This document shows positions 47,030-58,595 of a stretch of DNA of 64,000 bases, in pieces. Positions within the stretch are counted from its first letter, which is position 1. Every line of letters starts with the position of its first letter. Origin of the DNA: Okapia johnstoni (lineage: Eukaryota > Chordata > Mammalia > Artiodactyla > Giraffidae); NCBI GenBank assembly GCA_024291935.2, contig CM044313.1, positions 79,855,001 through 79,919,000 on the forward strand. The letters run 5' to 3'. The position numbers and the translations under genes are program-made. Below the pieces are notes generated by a model. The model was not told the DNA's origin. It saw only the letters and a program-made list of their open reading frames with translations, and made no database searches.

Positions 47030-47235
47030 GAGCACAGACTGAAACCAGATCCCATGGGGCTGCTTCCTCCCTGTCTCTGTTGCTTTCTAGCCTGGGATGA
47101 GCAAGAAATATCACTGTTTTGTCCTAGGTTTCCTCATCAGTAAGTGAGGGATATTAACAATATAAAAATTATGTTTATATCATACGGTTGCTTTGAGGAT
47201 TAAGTGATATATATCACTTAACATATATGTGATTA
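47030..47235 (+). mobile_element. MIR SINE (probable)
   Basis: TTTCCTCATCAGTAAGTGAGG and GGTTGCTTTGAGGATTAAG in MIR order. Confidence 0.7.
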
Positions 47236-47689
47236 TAATTCATATGTATTACATGTAAATGTATAAAATCAACTCCTGAGAGTTCTCCATTCTAACAGAA
47301 CTTGGCATACAGAGATCATTAAAATGCCATTTATCCATTTATTTTAAAGTGTCTTTCCTCTTTGGTACTTAAACTCTTGAACACTAATAACAAGAAGAAA
47401 GAAGAGACAAGATGGAAATGGTACACAATGTTTCATTGTTTGTTTTTGTTTTTTTTAAAAAAATGGAATGGGAACTATGGAAAAGGATTGTTATTATAGG
47501 AGTCAAATAAGTCTACAAAAATCCAAAAAGGGTGGCATGGTTAACTTAATACAGCTGACCGAGCCTTGCAGCTTTGGTTAGCTGGGTTGACATCAAGTTG
47601 AATTCACACAGACAGAAAAATGGAAGGAAAATAAGAGGTGGCAGATTTTTCAAGCAAGCCCAGGTGAGAAAAATGCCTTCCCACCTAAC

Positions 47690-48315
47690 AATGAATCTTC
47701 TCCCTACTCGAATCCTCGAAAAGACGGGTGGGGGTGGGGGGAAACCAGCGCCCAGCAGCCTGAGCTGCAGCCTGAGCTGGCTCGGCTCTGTGCTGTGCTT
47801 CGGGCGGCTGAATCCCTGCCGGGCTTGCTCAGCCTGCACCGTCCTCACATCACACTGCTTCCAGGAACTTCTCACCGTCACTAGCCAGGGAGCAAATTAT
47901 CTGCAGCAGGTGGCGATGCCTTCTCAGTGACACGCGCACCCCGCACTCCGCTCTCATCACACATCCCCACGGACCTTGCCTGTGTCGAGAGGCCTCAAGT
48001 GAGAAGATGGTGACGGCCAGCCTTGCTGGCAAATCTCTGCTTCTTGGAATTGTTTGGCAAGTGGATTTGCTGAACTAATTTCTCCTGACTTGAGAACAAG
48101 ATGAGAAAAGTGGAAGAGCTGTGATACCTGATGTGGCCTGGGTTTGCAAGGAAGCCTAGCTCCGGTCGGTGCTCTGGCGTCTCCCGGAAGGGACGCCACC
48201 GCGCGCAGTGCGGACTGATGGCCGAAGCACGGTAGTAGGTCCATCTGGGCATTTCTTGTACAAGCTCTGGTGGTTTTCCAAATACCGGATCCATCCTCGT
48301 CCCCTTCCGAGTAAA
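47690..48315. promoter_or_regulatory. CpG-rich segment, candidate promoter/first exon
   Basis: By eye I count about 32 CpG in roughly 620 bases, several times the surrounding density, with dense groups at 47790-47825, 47930-47955 and 48160-48235 (e.g. CCACCGCGCGCAGTGCGG). No repeat was recognised in it. A splice-donor-like CAGGTGAGA sits just upstream (47661-47669). No long ORF with a known domain is present on either strand, so an untranslated first exon, a noncoding RNA promoter or a distal CpG island are all possible. Confidence 0.45.
48007..48078 (+). other. Short ORF in CpG-rich block (23 codons)
   Basis: ATG in a good Kozak setting (AAGATGG) opens MVTASLAGKSLLLGIVWQV and stops after LLN. 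The hydrophobic stretch resembles a signal peptide, but it is too short to support a gene call. It could be an upstream ORF. Confidence 0.15.
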
Positions 48316-48819
48316 ATGCATTGAGAATTAAGGAACTGACCTTAGTTTTTTAAGGGGCCTGTTCAGTTAGAAGGTTTTCTCATCCCCGTTTACCAGCAAT
48401 TCATGTTGCAATGAACATGCGACCCAGTCTGACTCGGGAAGCATTCGCAGGAGGCTGTGGCTTCACCAGACATGAACCAGTCAGCCATCCACTCACTCCT
48501 CAGGGAATCAGTTGATGCTGTGGATGGACGGATGGCAGAGGGGAATGAGAATCCAGAATGGCCTTGGTAAACTGCTGGACTAAACTGGAAGTAGGTCCTG
48601 CTTGGGATATAATCCTATGAGACTATGAAATATCATTGTTTTCCCAACTGTCCTTAGTTTTCTTACTTGCTGCTAAAACATCTAAAAAATACAGAAATCT
48701 ACTTAAAATATACATGTCTTTTAAACTGCTACATCTTTATGGAAACCTATAGGATCAGCTTTCTAAGGAACACAAGAGTTTTTTGAGTGGATGAATGCTG
48801 GTCTAGTCATCACAATTTA
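48316..48819. other. Unassigned sequence
   Basis: No recognised feature between the CpG-rich block and an old repeat. Confidence 0.4.
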
Positions 48820-48955
48820 TTCATTAATTCTATAAGCCTTAACTGAGTGTCCACTTTGAGTCTAGTACTATACTTGTCAGTGAGGGTATGTGGATCAATA
48901 AGACCCTGCTCTCAAATTGCTCATATCTACTGGAAGATACAGAAGCAGGGAAATG
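48820..48955 (+). mobile_element. MIR/L2-like ancient repeat (tentative)
   Basis: TAACTGAGTGTCCACTTTGAG then GACCCTGCTCTCAAATTGCTC resembles the conserved GAGCACCTACTATGTGCC...CCCTGCCCTCAAGGAGCTC wording. Confidence 0.5.
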
Positions 48956-48988
48956 AATGTTGAAATACAATGTGATAAATTGGATAAT

Positions 48989-49264
48989 GCTGCTGCTGCT
49001 GCTAAGTCGCTTCAGTCATGTCCGACTCTGTGCAACCCCATAGACAGCAGCCCACCAGGCTCCGCCATCCCTGGGATTCTCCAGGCAAGAATACTGGAGT
49101 GGGTTGCCATTTCCTTCTCCAGTGCATGAAAGGGAAAAGTGAAAGTGAAGTCGCTCAGTTGTGTCCGCCTCTTAGCGACCCCATGGACTGTAGCCTACCA
49201 GGCTCCTCCGTCCATGGGATTTTCCAGGCAAGAGTACTGGAGTGGGGTGCCATTGCCTTCTCCA
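48989..49264 (-). mobile_element. Bov-A2 SINE with TSD
   Basis: Reverse-complement Bov-A2: GCTGCTGCTGCTGCTAAGTCG tail, two monomers, ending CCATTGCCTTCTCC. Perfect 12-base TSD AAATTGGATAAT at 48977-48988 and 49265-49276. Confidence 0.96.
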
Positions 49265-49276
49265 AAATTGGATAAT

Positions 49277-49654
49277 AGAGCTATGCAAATATTCCAAGGT
49301 TCCAGAAAAGCGATGAGGCCAGAGCTGTGTCTTACAACTGAACCTAAGTCAGGGAGAGAGGAAACAAAGAGGCAGTCCAGGCATTGGAAACATTATGAAC
49401 GAAGGCAGGGCTTCCATCCCTCAGACTGTAATGTGAATGGTAACCCTTAGATTTGTGCAGTGCGCAACCTGCCCTACTGTAGACAGCAAACCTCAAGAAA
49501 GACAAAGGAAATGAAAAATGGTGTAGGAATTCACAGAACCTCAAACTGTCATTCTTGCTGCAACAGCAGACAGATTAGGTTGGAGGGGCTCTCAGAAACA
49601 TGCATTCTTCTTATAGAGTCATGTTATACAGCAATTTAAGGAAATGGAACTTTA
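49277..49654. other. Unassigned sequence
   Basis: No feature recognised. Confidence 0.4.
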
Positions 49655-49795
49655 TCCCATAGGTTAGTATTTCTCTGAAACTATGTACATTAGCAGCAGC
49701 TGGTGAACAGTTTCCAAATGCACACTTACAGGCTCAGCTCCCACATATGGATTTCATAAGTTAAGAGTGGGACCAGGGACTTGCATCTTTAACCA
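49655..49795 (+). mobile_element. MER5-type element
   Basis: GTATTTCTCTGAAACTATGTAC, AGCAGCAGCTGGTGAACAG, GGGACTTGCATCTTTAACC. Confidence 0.6.
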
Positions 49796-50539
49796 CATCT
49801 CCAACTGATTTCTCTCCTTTCCAGAATTGGGGGGAAAAGTAGTGAAGACAATGTGGTGTCACTGTCAGAGGCTGGTCAATGGAATGACACAAATTTGTTT
49901 CAAAAAACATTCTGGCTGCTGTTTGACAAGGGGGCTGGGAGCTGGGAGAGTGGAGGCAGTCAGGAGGACATGCAGTCATTCACATGAATCATGAGAAGAC
50001 ATACAATGATGGTAGGGACGGAGGGGAGACCAAAAATTTATGTGGTTTCTTAGCTGGGTCCAATGGCCTCCATGCCAAGTGAGCATCAGGACCTTCACTC
50101 ATTTTCTGGATAGAGAACCTTATATAGGAAACTCCCTGTGAGTGGCAGGTGGTGACAGAAGCCTGTGTGACATCTCTTGAAATTGTTGCAACAAACAACT
50201 TCATGGTTCCTTCTGAGAAGATGCTGGTTCCAGGAGTTGAGGCTGAAGGAGTCCTCAAGCAATGTGGTTCCGGGTATGTAAGCCTCCTGAGGACCCACAA
50301 ACAGACAAATCACATACATGACTCCAAATATTTTGCAAAGTACACTTTCAACTGCCCAATGCAATAGTATGAACTACATAAGTAAGTCTTAGAAAGAAAA
50401 AGAATGGGGAGATAGGAAGAGTAGTGAAACCAGTAGTTTTCATCATACCATTTCCCTCCCCCCAGGAATCTAGTCACCCAGTTGAAGAGATAAACAAGCT
50501 CTCCTTCAGTGATCCTAAACCAAGTGTTTAAATACAACT
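49796..50539. other. Unassigned sequence
   Basis: Includes a 103-codon minus-strand frame (49989-50300) and a 72-codon plus-strand frame with no domains. Confidence 0.4.
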
Positions 50540-50615
50540 CTAACACCATCTGCCACATGCTAACTGTATGACCGTAGGTGACATCTAATCTTTCTATTCC
50601 TCATTTTCTTCATCT
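50540..50615 (+). mobile_element. MIR SINE, left part
   Basis: GCTAACTGTATGACCGTAGG and CATTTTCTTCATCTG are the first half of a MIR that resumes at about 51431 after a BovB insertion. Confidence 0.75.
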
Positions 50616-51430
50616 GTTGTTGTTCAGTTGCTAAGTCGTGTCTGACCCTTTGTGACCCTATGGACTGCAGCACGCCAGGCTCCCCTGTCCTACACTGTCT
50701 CCCGGAGTTTGATCAAATTCATGTCCATTGAGTTGGTGATGCTGTCTAACCACCTCATTCTCTGCCACTTCCTTCACCTTTTGCCTTCAATCTTTCCAGC
50801 ATCAGAGTCTTTTCCAATGAGTTGGCTCTTCACAACCCATGGCCAAAGCATTGGAGCTTCAGCTTCAGCTTCAGCATCAGTCCTTCCAGTGAATACTCAG
50901 GATTAATTTCCTTTAGGATTGTCTAGTTTGATCCCCTTACAGTCCTTAAGACTCTCTAGAGTCTTCTCCAGCACCACAACTTGAAAGCATCAGTTCTTCA
51001 GTGCTCAGCCTTCTTTATGGTCCATCTCTTACATCTGTAGCCTGTGAGTCTCCTCTGTCCATGGAATTCTCCAGGCAAGAATACTGGAGTGGGTTGCCAT
51101 TTCCTTCTCCAGGGAATTTTCCTGACCCAGGGATGGAAACCGCATCTGTCTCCTGCATTGCCAGGCAGATTCTTTACCACTAGCACCACCTGGGAAGCAC
51201 CACGTCCATACATGACTACTGGAAAAACCATAGCTTTGACTATATGGACCTTTGTCAGCAAAGTGATGTCTCTGTTTTTTAATATGCTGTCTATGTTTGT
51301 CATAACTTTCCTTCCAAGGAACAAGCTATTTTAATTTCATGGCTGTAGTCACCTTCCACAGTGATTTTGGAGCCCAAGAAAATAAAGTCTACCACTGTTT
51401 TCACTTTTTCCTTCTATTGGCCATGAAGTG
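50616..51430 (-). mobile_element. BovB 3' region inserted in MIR
   Basis: From the TTGTTGTTCAGTTGC tail (50616) to GGCCATGAAGTGATGG (about 51430), the reverse complement of BovB C-terminal coding sequence. Diverged and frameshifted. A Bov-tA lies within it at 51041-51198. Confidence 0.9.
51041..51198 (-). mobile_element. Bov-tA SINE nested in BovB
   Basis: TCTCCTCTGTCCATGGAATTC to GCACCACCTGGGAAGC, splitting the BovB TCACATCCATACATGAC segment. Flanks ACATCTGTA (51031-51039) and ACGTCCATA (51201-51209) are related by three transitions only, consistent with an aged TSD. Confidence 0.88.
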
Positions 51431-51520
51431 ATGGGGATAATGATTACACTACCTCAGAAGGTTTCTATAAAGGAGTGCACATGTGAAAGCTCTTAGATAA
51501 ATGTAAGTACTTTGTGTAGC
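51431..51520 (+). mobile_element. MIR SINE, right part
   Basis: ATGGGGATAATGATTACACTACC, then GAAAGCTCTTAGATAAATG, continuing the MIR from 50615. Confidence 0.72.
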
Positions 51521-52384
51521 AGCCATGCGACACTTAGCCAGCCCTTGGAAATGCTTATTTAAATTTAATTTAGAGAGAATATATTTAATAAGTCACATTT
51601 AAGCTAAATTAAATTCAAATTTGAATAAAGTGTGCCCAGCACATCCGCAAAGACTGGCCAGGGCCTGTGTTGAGCCCTGGTCTCTACATTTGAGCTTTCA
51701 CCTCCCTGCTGGGACTGATGCAGTGGCTCATGGGTTCCAGACCCACACAAATAGTTGTGCCCATAGCTATAGAGAAACCCATGCTCACATTCACAGGGCC
51801 ACTTTGCTGTCTCTTACAAAGGCTCTTGTATCACTATTGTTTGCTTAATATTGTTGAAAACTTCTGACAGTTTTACTTCCCTGTGGGTTTCTAGCCTTTT
51901 CTATTTTAACCTGTGGTTTCCAGCTTTTTTAAAAAAACTGATTTAATGTCAAAACATACAGGAAAAACATATTGGTTAATACACTTGTTGCTGCAACCTC
52001 CAAAATGAGCTTTTTCGTTCTCTCTCACACAATAATATTTCTACAGAAAGTTATTATTTCTGCTTATGGTTCTACTCAGAGGTTAATAGAGTTTTGATTA
52101 TGTATGTGAGGCTCAGCAATACTGTCAGAAGAAAAAGCTGCTTGGTAGACAGGAAGAGAATCTTAATTTAAAATTTTAATTCTTAATTCTATTTCAAAGA
52201 ACTGTGGGCTGGATCAGAGTTCATTTCCACATTTTTTGAATGAGAGTTAGATATTAGGATCCTGTCTGACAAAGTTACTCTTGACTTGTGAATGTATTTT
52301 ATGACAAGAAGGAAACAGCAACAAAACAACTAACTCCTTTTCAGGCTGTAAGCTATTTGTCACACTGGGAGGGAGCATTCTGTA
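51521..52384. other. Unassigned sequence
   Basis: No recognised repeat or coding signal. Confidence 0.4.
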
Positions 52385-52455
52385 ATGTATGGTTCCTCAA
52401 AGTGTGGTCTTTGGACCATGAACATCAGAAACTCCTAAAAAAATTATTAAAATTT
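52385..52455 (+). mobile_element. MER5-type fragment
   Basis: GGTTCCTCAAAGTGTGGTC then TTTGGACCATGAACATCAG. Confidence 0.6.
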
Positions 52456-52559
52456 CCAAGGGTCTGGCACAGGCCTATGAGGGTAGTTTTCTGGGATAGA
52501 CACAAAGACCCTGATTTCCAGAAACATCTGCTAATTTTGGCTTTTCCTCACAGTGAAGT

Positions 52560-53360
52560 TTTTTTTTTTTAATAAATTTATTTATTTTAGTTGGGGGCTA
52601 ATTACTTTACAATATCGTAGTAGTTTTTGCCATACATTGACATGAATCAGCCATGGGTTTACATGTGTTCCCCATCCTGAACCCTCCTCCCACCTCCCTC
52701 CCCATCCCATCCCTCTGGGTCATCCCAATGCCCCAGCCCTGAGCATTTGTCTCATGCATAGAACATGGAATGGTGTTCTGTTTCACATATGATAATATAC
52801 ATGTTTCAATGCTATTGTCCCAGAACGTCCCACTCTCACCTTCTCCCTCAGAGTCCATAAGACTGTTCTATGCATCTGTGTCTCTTATTCTGTCTCGCAT
52901 ATAGGGTTATGTTACCATCTTTCAAATTCCATATATATGCATTAGTATACTATATTGGTGTTTTTCTTTCTGGCTTACTTCACTCTGTATAATGGGCTCC
53001 AGTTTCATCCATCTCGATAGAACCGATTCAAATGTATTTTTTTTAATGGCTGAGTAATATTCCATTGTGTATATGTACCACAGCTTCCTTATCCATTCGT
53101 CTGCTGATGGACATCTAGGTTGCTTCCATGTCCTGGCTATTGTAAACAGTGCTGCGATGAACATTGGGGTACACGCATCTCTTTCAATTCTGGTTTCCTC
53201 GGTGTGTATGCCCAGCAGTGGGATTGCTGGGTCATATGGCAGTTCTATTCCCAGTTTTTTAAGGAATCTCCACACTGTTCTCCATAGTGGCTGTACTAGT
53301 TTGCATTCCCACCAACAGTGTAAGAGGGTTCCCTTTTCTCCACACCCTCTCCAGCATTTA
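52560..53360 (-). mobile_element. L1 LINE, 3' segment of a 5'-inverted insertion
   Basis: Poly-T at 52559-52570, then reverse-complement L1 3' untranslated region and the end of ORF2. The minus-strand frame from 53360 to the natural ORF2 stop at 52922 is uninterrupted: [66 protein letters not shown]. Joined head to head with an opposite-strand L1 segment at about 53360. Confidence 0.95.
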
Positions 53361-54101
53361 TATGCATTCCTATACACCAATAATGAGAAAACAGAAAGAG
53401 AAATTAAAGAAACAATACCATTCACCATTGCAACAAAAAGAATAAAATACTTAGGAATATATCTACCTAAAGAAACAAAAGACTTATATATAGAAAACTA
53501 CAAAACACTGATGAAAGAAATCAAAGAGGACACAAACAGATGGAGAAATATACCGTGTTCATGGATGGGAAGAATTAATATAGTGAAAATGAGTATACTA
53601 CCCAAAGCAATTTATAGATTCAATGCAATCCCTATCAAGCTACCAATGGTATTTTTCACAGAACTAGAACAAATCATTTCACAATTTGTATGGAAATATA
53701 AGAAACCTCGAATAGCCAAAGCAATCCTGAGAAAGAAGAATGGAACTAGAGGAATCAACCTGCCTGACTTCAAGCTCTACTACAAAGCCACAGTCATCAA
53801 GACAGTGTGGTACTGGCACAAAGATAGAAATATAGATCAATGGAACAAAATAGAAAGCCCAGAGATAAACCCACACACCTATGGACACCTTATCTTCGAC
53901 AAAGGAGGCAAGAGTATACAATGGAGAAAAGACAATCTCTTTAACAAGTGGTGCTGGGAAAACTGGTCAACCACTTGTAAAAGAATGAAACTAGAACACT
54001 TCCTAACACCATACACAAAAATAAACTCAAAATGGATTAAAGATCTAAACGTAAGACCAGAAACTATAAAACTCCTAGAGGAAAACATAGGCAAAACACT
54101 A
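53361..54101 (+). mobile_element. L1 LINE, inverted 5' segment
   Basis: An upstream part of the same ORF2 on the opposite strand, open throughout about 247 codons: [65 protein letters not shown]. In ORF2 order this lies upstream of the 52560-53360 segment, with roughly 100 codons missing between them. AAGTTTTT occurs at both outer edges (52556-52563, 54102-54109), extending to about 11 of 14 matching bases. This is the outcome expected of twin priming during L1 insertion. Confidence 0.93.
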
Positions 54102-54179
54102 AAGTTTTTGAACACACTAATGAAGTCCACAGAACATGTTACCTTAATGGTTCTGATATTTAAACTGAGGAAAGTTCTG

Positions 54180-54396
54180 CTGCTGCTATGTCACTTCAGT
54201 TGTGTCCAGTGCTTTGCGACACTATGAACCATGGCCTGCCGGGCTCCTCTGTCCATGGGATTTTCTGCAAGAATACTGGAGTGGGTCACCGTGACCTCCT
54301 TCAGGGGATCTTGCCCACCAGGAATCGAACTCGCCTATCTTACATCTCCTGCATTGGCAGGTGGGTTCTTCACTACTAGCACCAACTGGGAAGTCT
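54180..54396 (-). mobile_element. Bov-tA SINE with TSD
   Basis: Reverse complement from GCTGCTATGTCACTTCAG to the head CACCAACTGGGAAG. Flanks GAGGAAAGTTCTG (54167-54179) and GAGCAAAGTCCTG (54397-54409) match at 11 of 13 positions. Confidence 0.88.
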
Positions 54397-54726
54397 GAGC
54401 AAAGTCCTGAATGAGGGCCAAATTTTCAAAAATTAAGGTAACCTTTGTAAAAGGAAACCTCTATTATAAGATATTGGTGTATACATAAGTATCAAACTTA
54501 AAGAAATTATAACCCCACATAAAGGATGCACAAAATGAATCAATTATTGGAAGACAAGTCCATAACATGTTATGATCAATTTGAGGGCTGAACCATATGA
54601 GTTTTTGAGGATCACATTCTTCAGAGGACGTTCCTTGGAGATGCTTTTGGAAACTGACCCCAAGGAGGCTCAATATTTGATATTTTGAGGATACAGCAGA
54701 CTTGACATTATCCTGTACATTTTCCC

Positions 54727-54880
54727 ATTAGATTATAAGTCCTCAAAGACAGAAACTGGGTCTCTTATATTTTATGTGTCTCTGGAACTAACAGAAGACC
54801 TATTAATAGATAATAGTAGGTCTCAGCAAATAGTGAGCACATATTGGCTGCTCAGAAAGTATTGGCTGAAATGAACTGGG
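54727..54880 (+). mobile_element. L2-like 3' end
   Basis: TAGATTATAAGTCCTCAAAG, ACTGGGTCTCTTATATTTTATG and GCTCAGAAAGTATTGGCTG follow the L2 3' end wording. Confidence 0.55.
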
Positions 54881-55621
54881 GGAATGATGATTTTGTTGGG
54901 AAGAACCCACTGTAAAGGAGAAAACCCAGCCGAGTTTGCTGAGATATGAGCTTGAATTTACAAAAGGCACACAAGTTGTTAATCCAATGAATCCTTGACA
55001 TTTTGTTAAAAATGTCTGTCAACATATTTTCCCACTCTGTCTTGACAGTGTTGCATGCAATTTTTGTGTACAAAAGATCATCACAGTCTCTCCCTATGTC
55101 CTTGGTCATGTCCACCCAGAATTTCCCAACCTTCAACTAATCTAGTAATACAATAATACCGAACTCTGTTTTACAAATTAATAACACTTTAAATAAACTT
55201 CTCTCTTTAGATTTATTTTATCTTTAGGGTTGCTTTTGAGTTTATTTCAAAATCGCTATGGCTTAAAAATGTTTCTTTAAAATAGACTTTTTCTTTTTAT
55301 CAGTTCCACTGCAATATTAAGATACAAAAGAATTTCTTCCATTGGTTATGACACCCCTGGTGTCAGGCAGGATGACATATTCAATGGGTAAAATTGTACA
55401 CAAAAGAGCAGCCTTTTTGACCTCTGACAATGACATGTTTTAAGGAAAATAGAAAACAGATTTTGACAAGTGTTATCTCCCTTGTAAATGATCCTTTTGA
55501 TACATTTTTGGGAGTGCAGAAATTGGAAAGATTCAAGTTTAGTTATTGAAAAATCCTTACTTCTGTTTCTAAAAGAGCAGTTGATGAAAGCAGCTTTTAC
55601 ACCTTGAAAGAGTTTTTAACA
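54881..55621. other. Unassigned sequence
   Basis: No recognised feature. Confidence 0.4.
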
Positions 55622-56712
55622 TTGTTCAGTTCAGTTCAGTTCAGTCATTCAGTCGTGTCTGACTGTTTGCGACCCCGTGAACCACGGCATGCCAGGCCTC
55701 CATGTCCATCACCAACTCTCTGAATCCACCCAAACCCATGTCCATTGAGTCGGTGATGCCATCCAACCATCTCATCCTCTGTTGTCCCCTTCTCCTCCTG
55801 CCCTCAATCATTCCCAACATCAGGGTCTTTTCAAATGAGTCAGCTCTTCGCATCAGGTACCCAAATTATTGGAGTTTCAGCTTCAACATCAGTCTTTCCA
55901 ATGAACACCCAGGACTGATCTCCTCTGGGATGGACTGGTTGGATCTCCTTGCAGTCCAAGGGACTCTCAAGAGTCTTCTCCAACACCACAGTTCAGAAGC
56001 ATCAATTCTTCGGTGCTCAGCTTTCTTGATAGTCCAACTCTCACATCCATACATGACCACTGGAAAAACCATAGCCTTGCCTAGACCTTTGTTGACAAAG
56101 TCATGTCTCTGCTTTATAATATGCTGTCTAGGTTGGTCATAACTTTCTGTCCAAGGAGTAAGTGTCTTTTAATTTCATGGTTGCAATCACCATCAGCAGT
56201 GATTTTGGAGCCCCCCAAAATAAAGTCAGCCACTATTTCCACTGTTTCCCCATCTATTTGCCATGAAGTGGTGGACCTAGATGCCATGATCTTAGTTTTC
56301 TGAATGTTGAGCTTTCAGCCAACTTTTTCACTCTCATCTTTCAGCTTCATCAAGAGGGTCCTTAGTTCTTCTTCACTTTCTGCCATAACGGTGGTGTCAT
56401 CTGCATATCTGAGGTTAATGATATTTCTCCCAGCAATCTTGATTCCATCCTGTGCTTTCTCTACCCCAGCATTTCTCATGATGTACTCTGCATATAAGTT
56501 AAATAAGCAGGGTTTTTGAGCATTACTTTACTAGCGTGTGAGATGATGCAATTGTGTGGTAGTTTGAGGACTTTGACCTTCACATTCCAGAAAACTGACC
56601 TATGTCTGGCTCTAGGTGAGTGATCACACCATCGTGATTATCTGGGTCATGAAGATCTTTTATGCACAGTTCTTCTGTGTATTCTTGCCACCTCTTCTTA
56701 ATATCTTCTTCA
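55622..56712 (-). mobile_element. BovB, internally deleted copy
   Basis: Reverse-complement BovB from the TTCAGTTCAGTTCAG tail to TCTTCTTAATATCTTC (the DIKKRWQEYTEEL codons). The RT fingers and palm N-terminal half between the TTAAATAAGCAGGG and TTTTGAGCATTAC joints (about 56513) is missing, and a second deletion lies near 56565-56595. The YADD region (TCATCTGCATATCTGAGG, near 56398) and C-terminal tail remain. Confidence 0.9.
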
Positions 56713-58445
56713 ATTACTTAATAATATGAACTAAAGGGCAAATGAATGAAAAACAGAAAGATTAACAATCTTGTTGATCATGTATGTGTTTAAAAATTAA
56801 GAGAAAAAGAATTTGTCCTGAGGATAAAGGCTTTTAGTACCTTTTCCAGAGCTATAAGTTTTAGCAGCCTCTTAGGCCCTCTTGTTACGTAAGTATGCAA
56901 AATTCGGTTATTTGTGCCGAAAGAATAAAGAAATCAACTTTACTTAGAGTCAGTTTATTGTGTGGAGCTACCAAAGCAAAATGGATGATCACATACGGAA
57001 CACTCCCTTAGAGATTACTGGTGATCCTGTCATACTGATTTGGGATCAAAGATGCAAAACTGTTTATGTGAGATTATATAGAAGGTAAGTGTCAGAGTAG
57101 GGCTGGTTCAAAACCCCTAATGTTAATTCCTGACAGAAAAGAAGAATTATTAGGCAATGAAAATCTTAGAAATGCTTACTATTAGTCAAAATAATACCTC
57201 TGTGAACCAAAAATTTCTTGGTAATAGTTTATAAACTGTGTAGCAGGCGTTTGGTGAAATTAAAATCTTCCATTTATGTAAAATAAATGTATGATGCAAT
57301 ACATACTTTTAAATTTACAATGTTACGAAAGAGCTCTGAATATTTAGTATTTCAGAACTTTTATTCTATGATTAAATTATCTTGCTATAATGTAAGAATA
57401 TATGAATTTGTTGAATATGTTTTATGTATATGAGAAATCTACCTTATTGGTAGATTAATATTGAATGGAGAATTGATTCGTAGGTGCTTAAGCTGCTGGT
57501 TAATGCACTTAGTATCACATTATCAAAAGATGAATCAGTTTTGAACCTGGTGTGACTACTATCATTCTTATTGTTTAATTTTTAAAAATTATTTTTGTAA
57601 GATGGAAAAAATGGCCTAGTATAAGACTTCTCTCCTTTAAAATGCTACTTTTGTGAAATAAGGTAAATAATATACAGAACATTTAAAAATGATAGTATTC
57701 ACAAAATTTGTAGGCAGTGGAGAAAATCTTGAAAGGAGAGGTGGATTTGATTAAACAAATCTTTGATATATTCAGTTTGAACTGGTCCCTCATAATGTTA
57801 TTTCTCAAAACAATTGTAACTTTATAAGACCTCTTCTTTCACTCATTCCTTCATATTATTTTTTTTTTCCTATTACCACTAACTATGCTTTTCTGGTTCT
57901 TTTATGATCCCTTCAAGTTGAAAAATAAGTGTGTGTCTTTTCTCTACGGCAATTTTTTTATTATGACAAGGTCTTTATTTAACTAAGCTAATTTACCCTC
58001 TAGACAGATCATTAATGATATGTGTGGCCGTGTGTGTCCTGAATACCCAGATCATCAGGTATCCTACTGTGAATTTTCATGCAAAATTTCAAATTTAAGT
58101 CTCTAAACAGATAAACATTTCTTAGAGCCTGTTTGAATATTTGTGGCCCATGTGTCTATGCTTGTCACATTCCAGATTCTTCTATTTCAAGGCCATTATA
58201 ATTTATCACCATGAGTATCTGAAGCATGAGATTACAAAAATTTTGTTCCAGGAACACTGTCAACATAGGAATTAATTATAGACAAAATGAAAACCAAAAC
58301 AAAAAATCTTCACTTAGAATTGACCAATCTATCATTGTCAAAAGAGTATTTCAACTGGAGTTATTATTCATTCCCCATTATTTATTTTGAGCTTTGTTTT
58401 TATAATAGTTTGAAAAATTATTTTACTAGTGTACTAAGGGATGAT
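56713..58445. other. Unassigned AT-rich sequence
   Basis: About 1.7 kb with no repeat, ORF of note or RNA gene recognised. Confidence 0.45.
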
Positions 58446-58595
58446 AATAGGACTACATCAAACTAAAAAAAAATTGTACAGTAAAAGTCCATCATTGAAA
58501 TAAAAAGGCAACCTACATAATGGGAAAAATAATTGCAAATTATATATCTGTTAAAGAGCTAATATAAAAAATATATAAAGAATTCATACAACTTA

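Noticed and set aside
47574..47930. 118-codon coding gene in the CpG-rich block
   Set aside because: No domain; the minus strand is also open (47546-47881); low-complexity Gly run. High GC lengthens frames by chance.
53067..54227. 386-codon protein-coding gene
   Set aside because: The frame crosses the L1 inversion joint: antisense L1 first, then sense ORF2, then flank and SINE. It is an artefact of the rearrangement.
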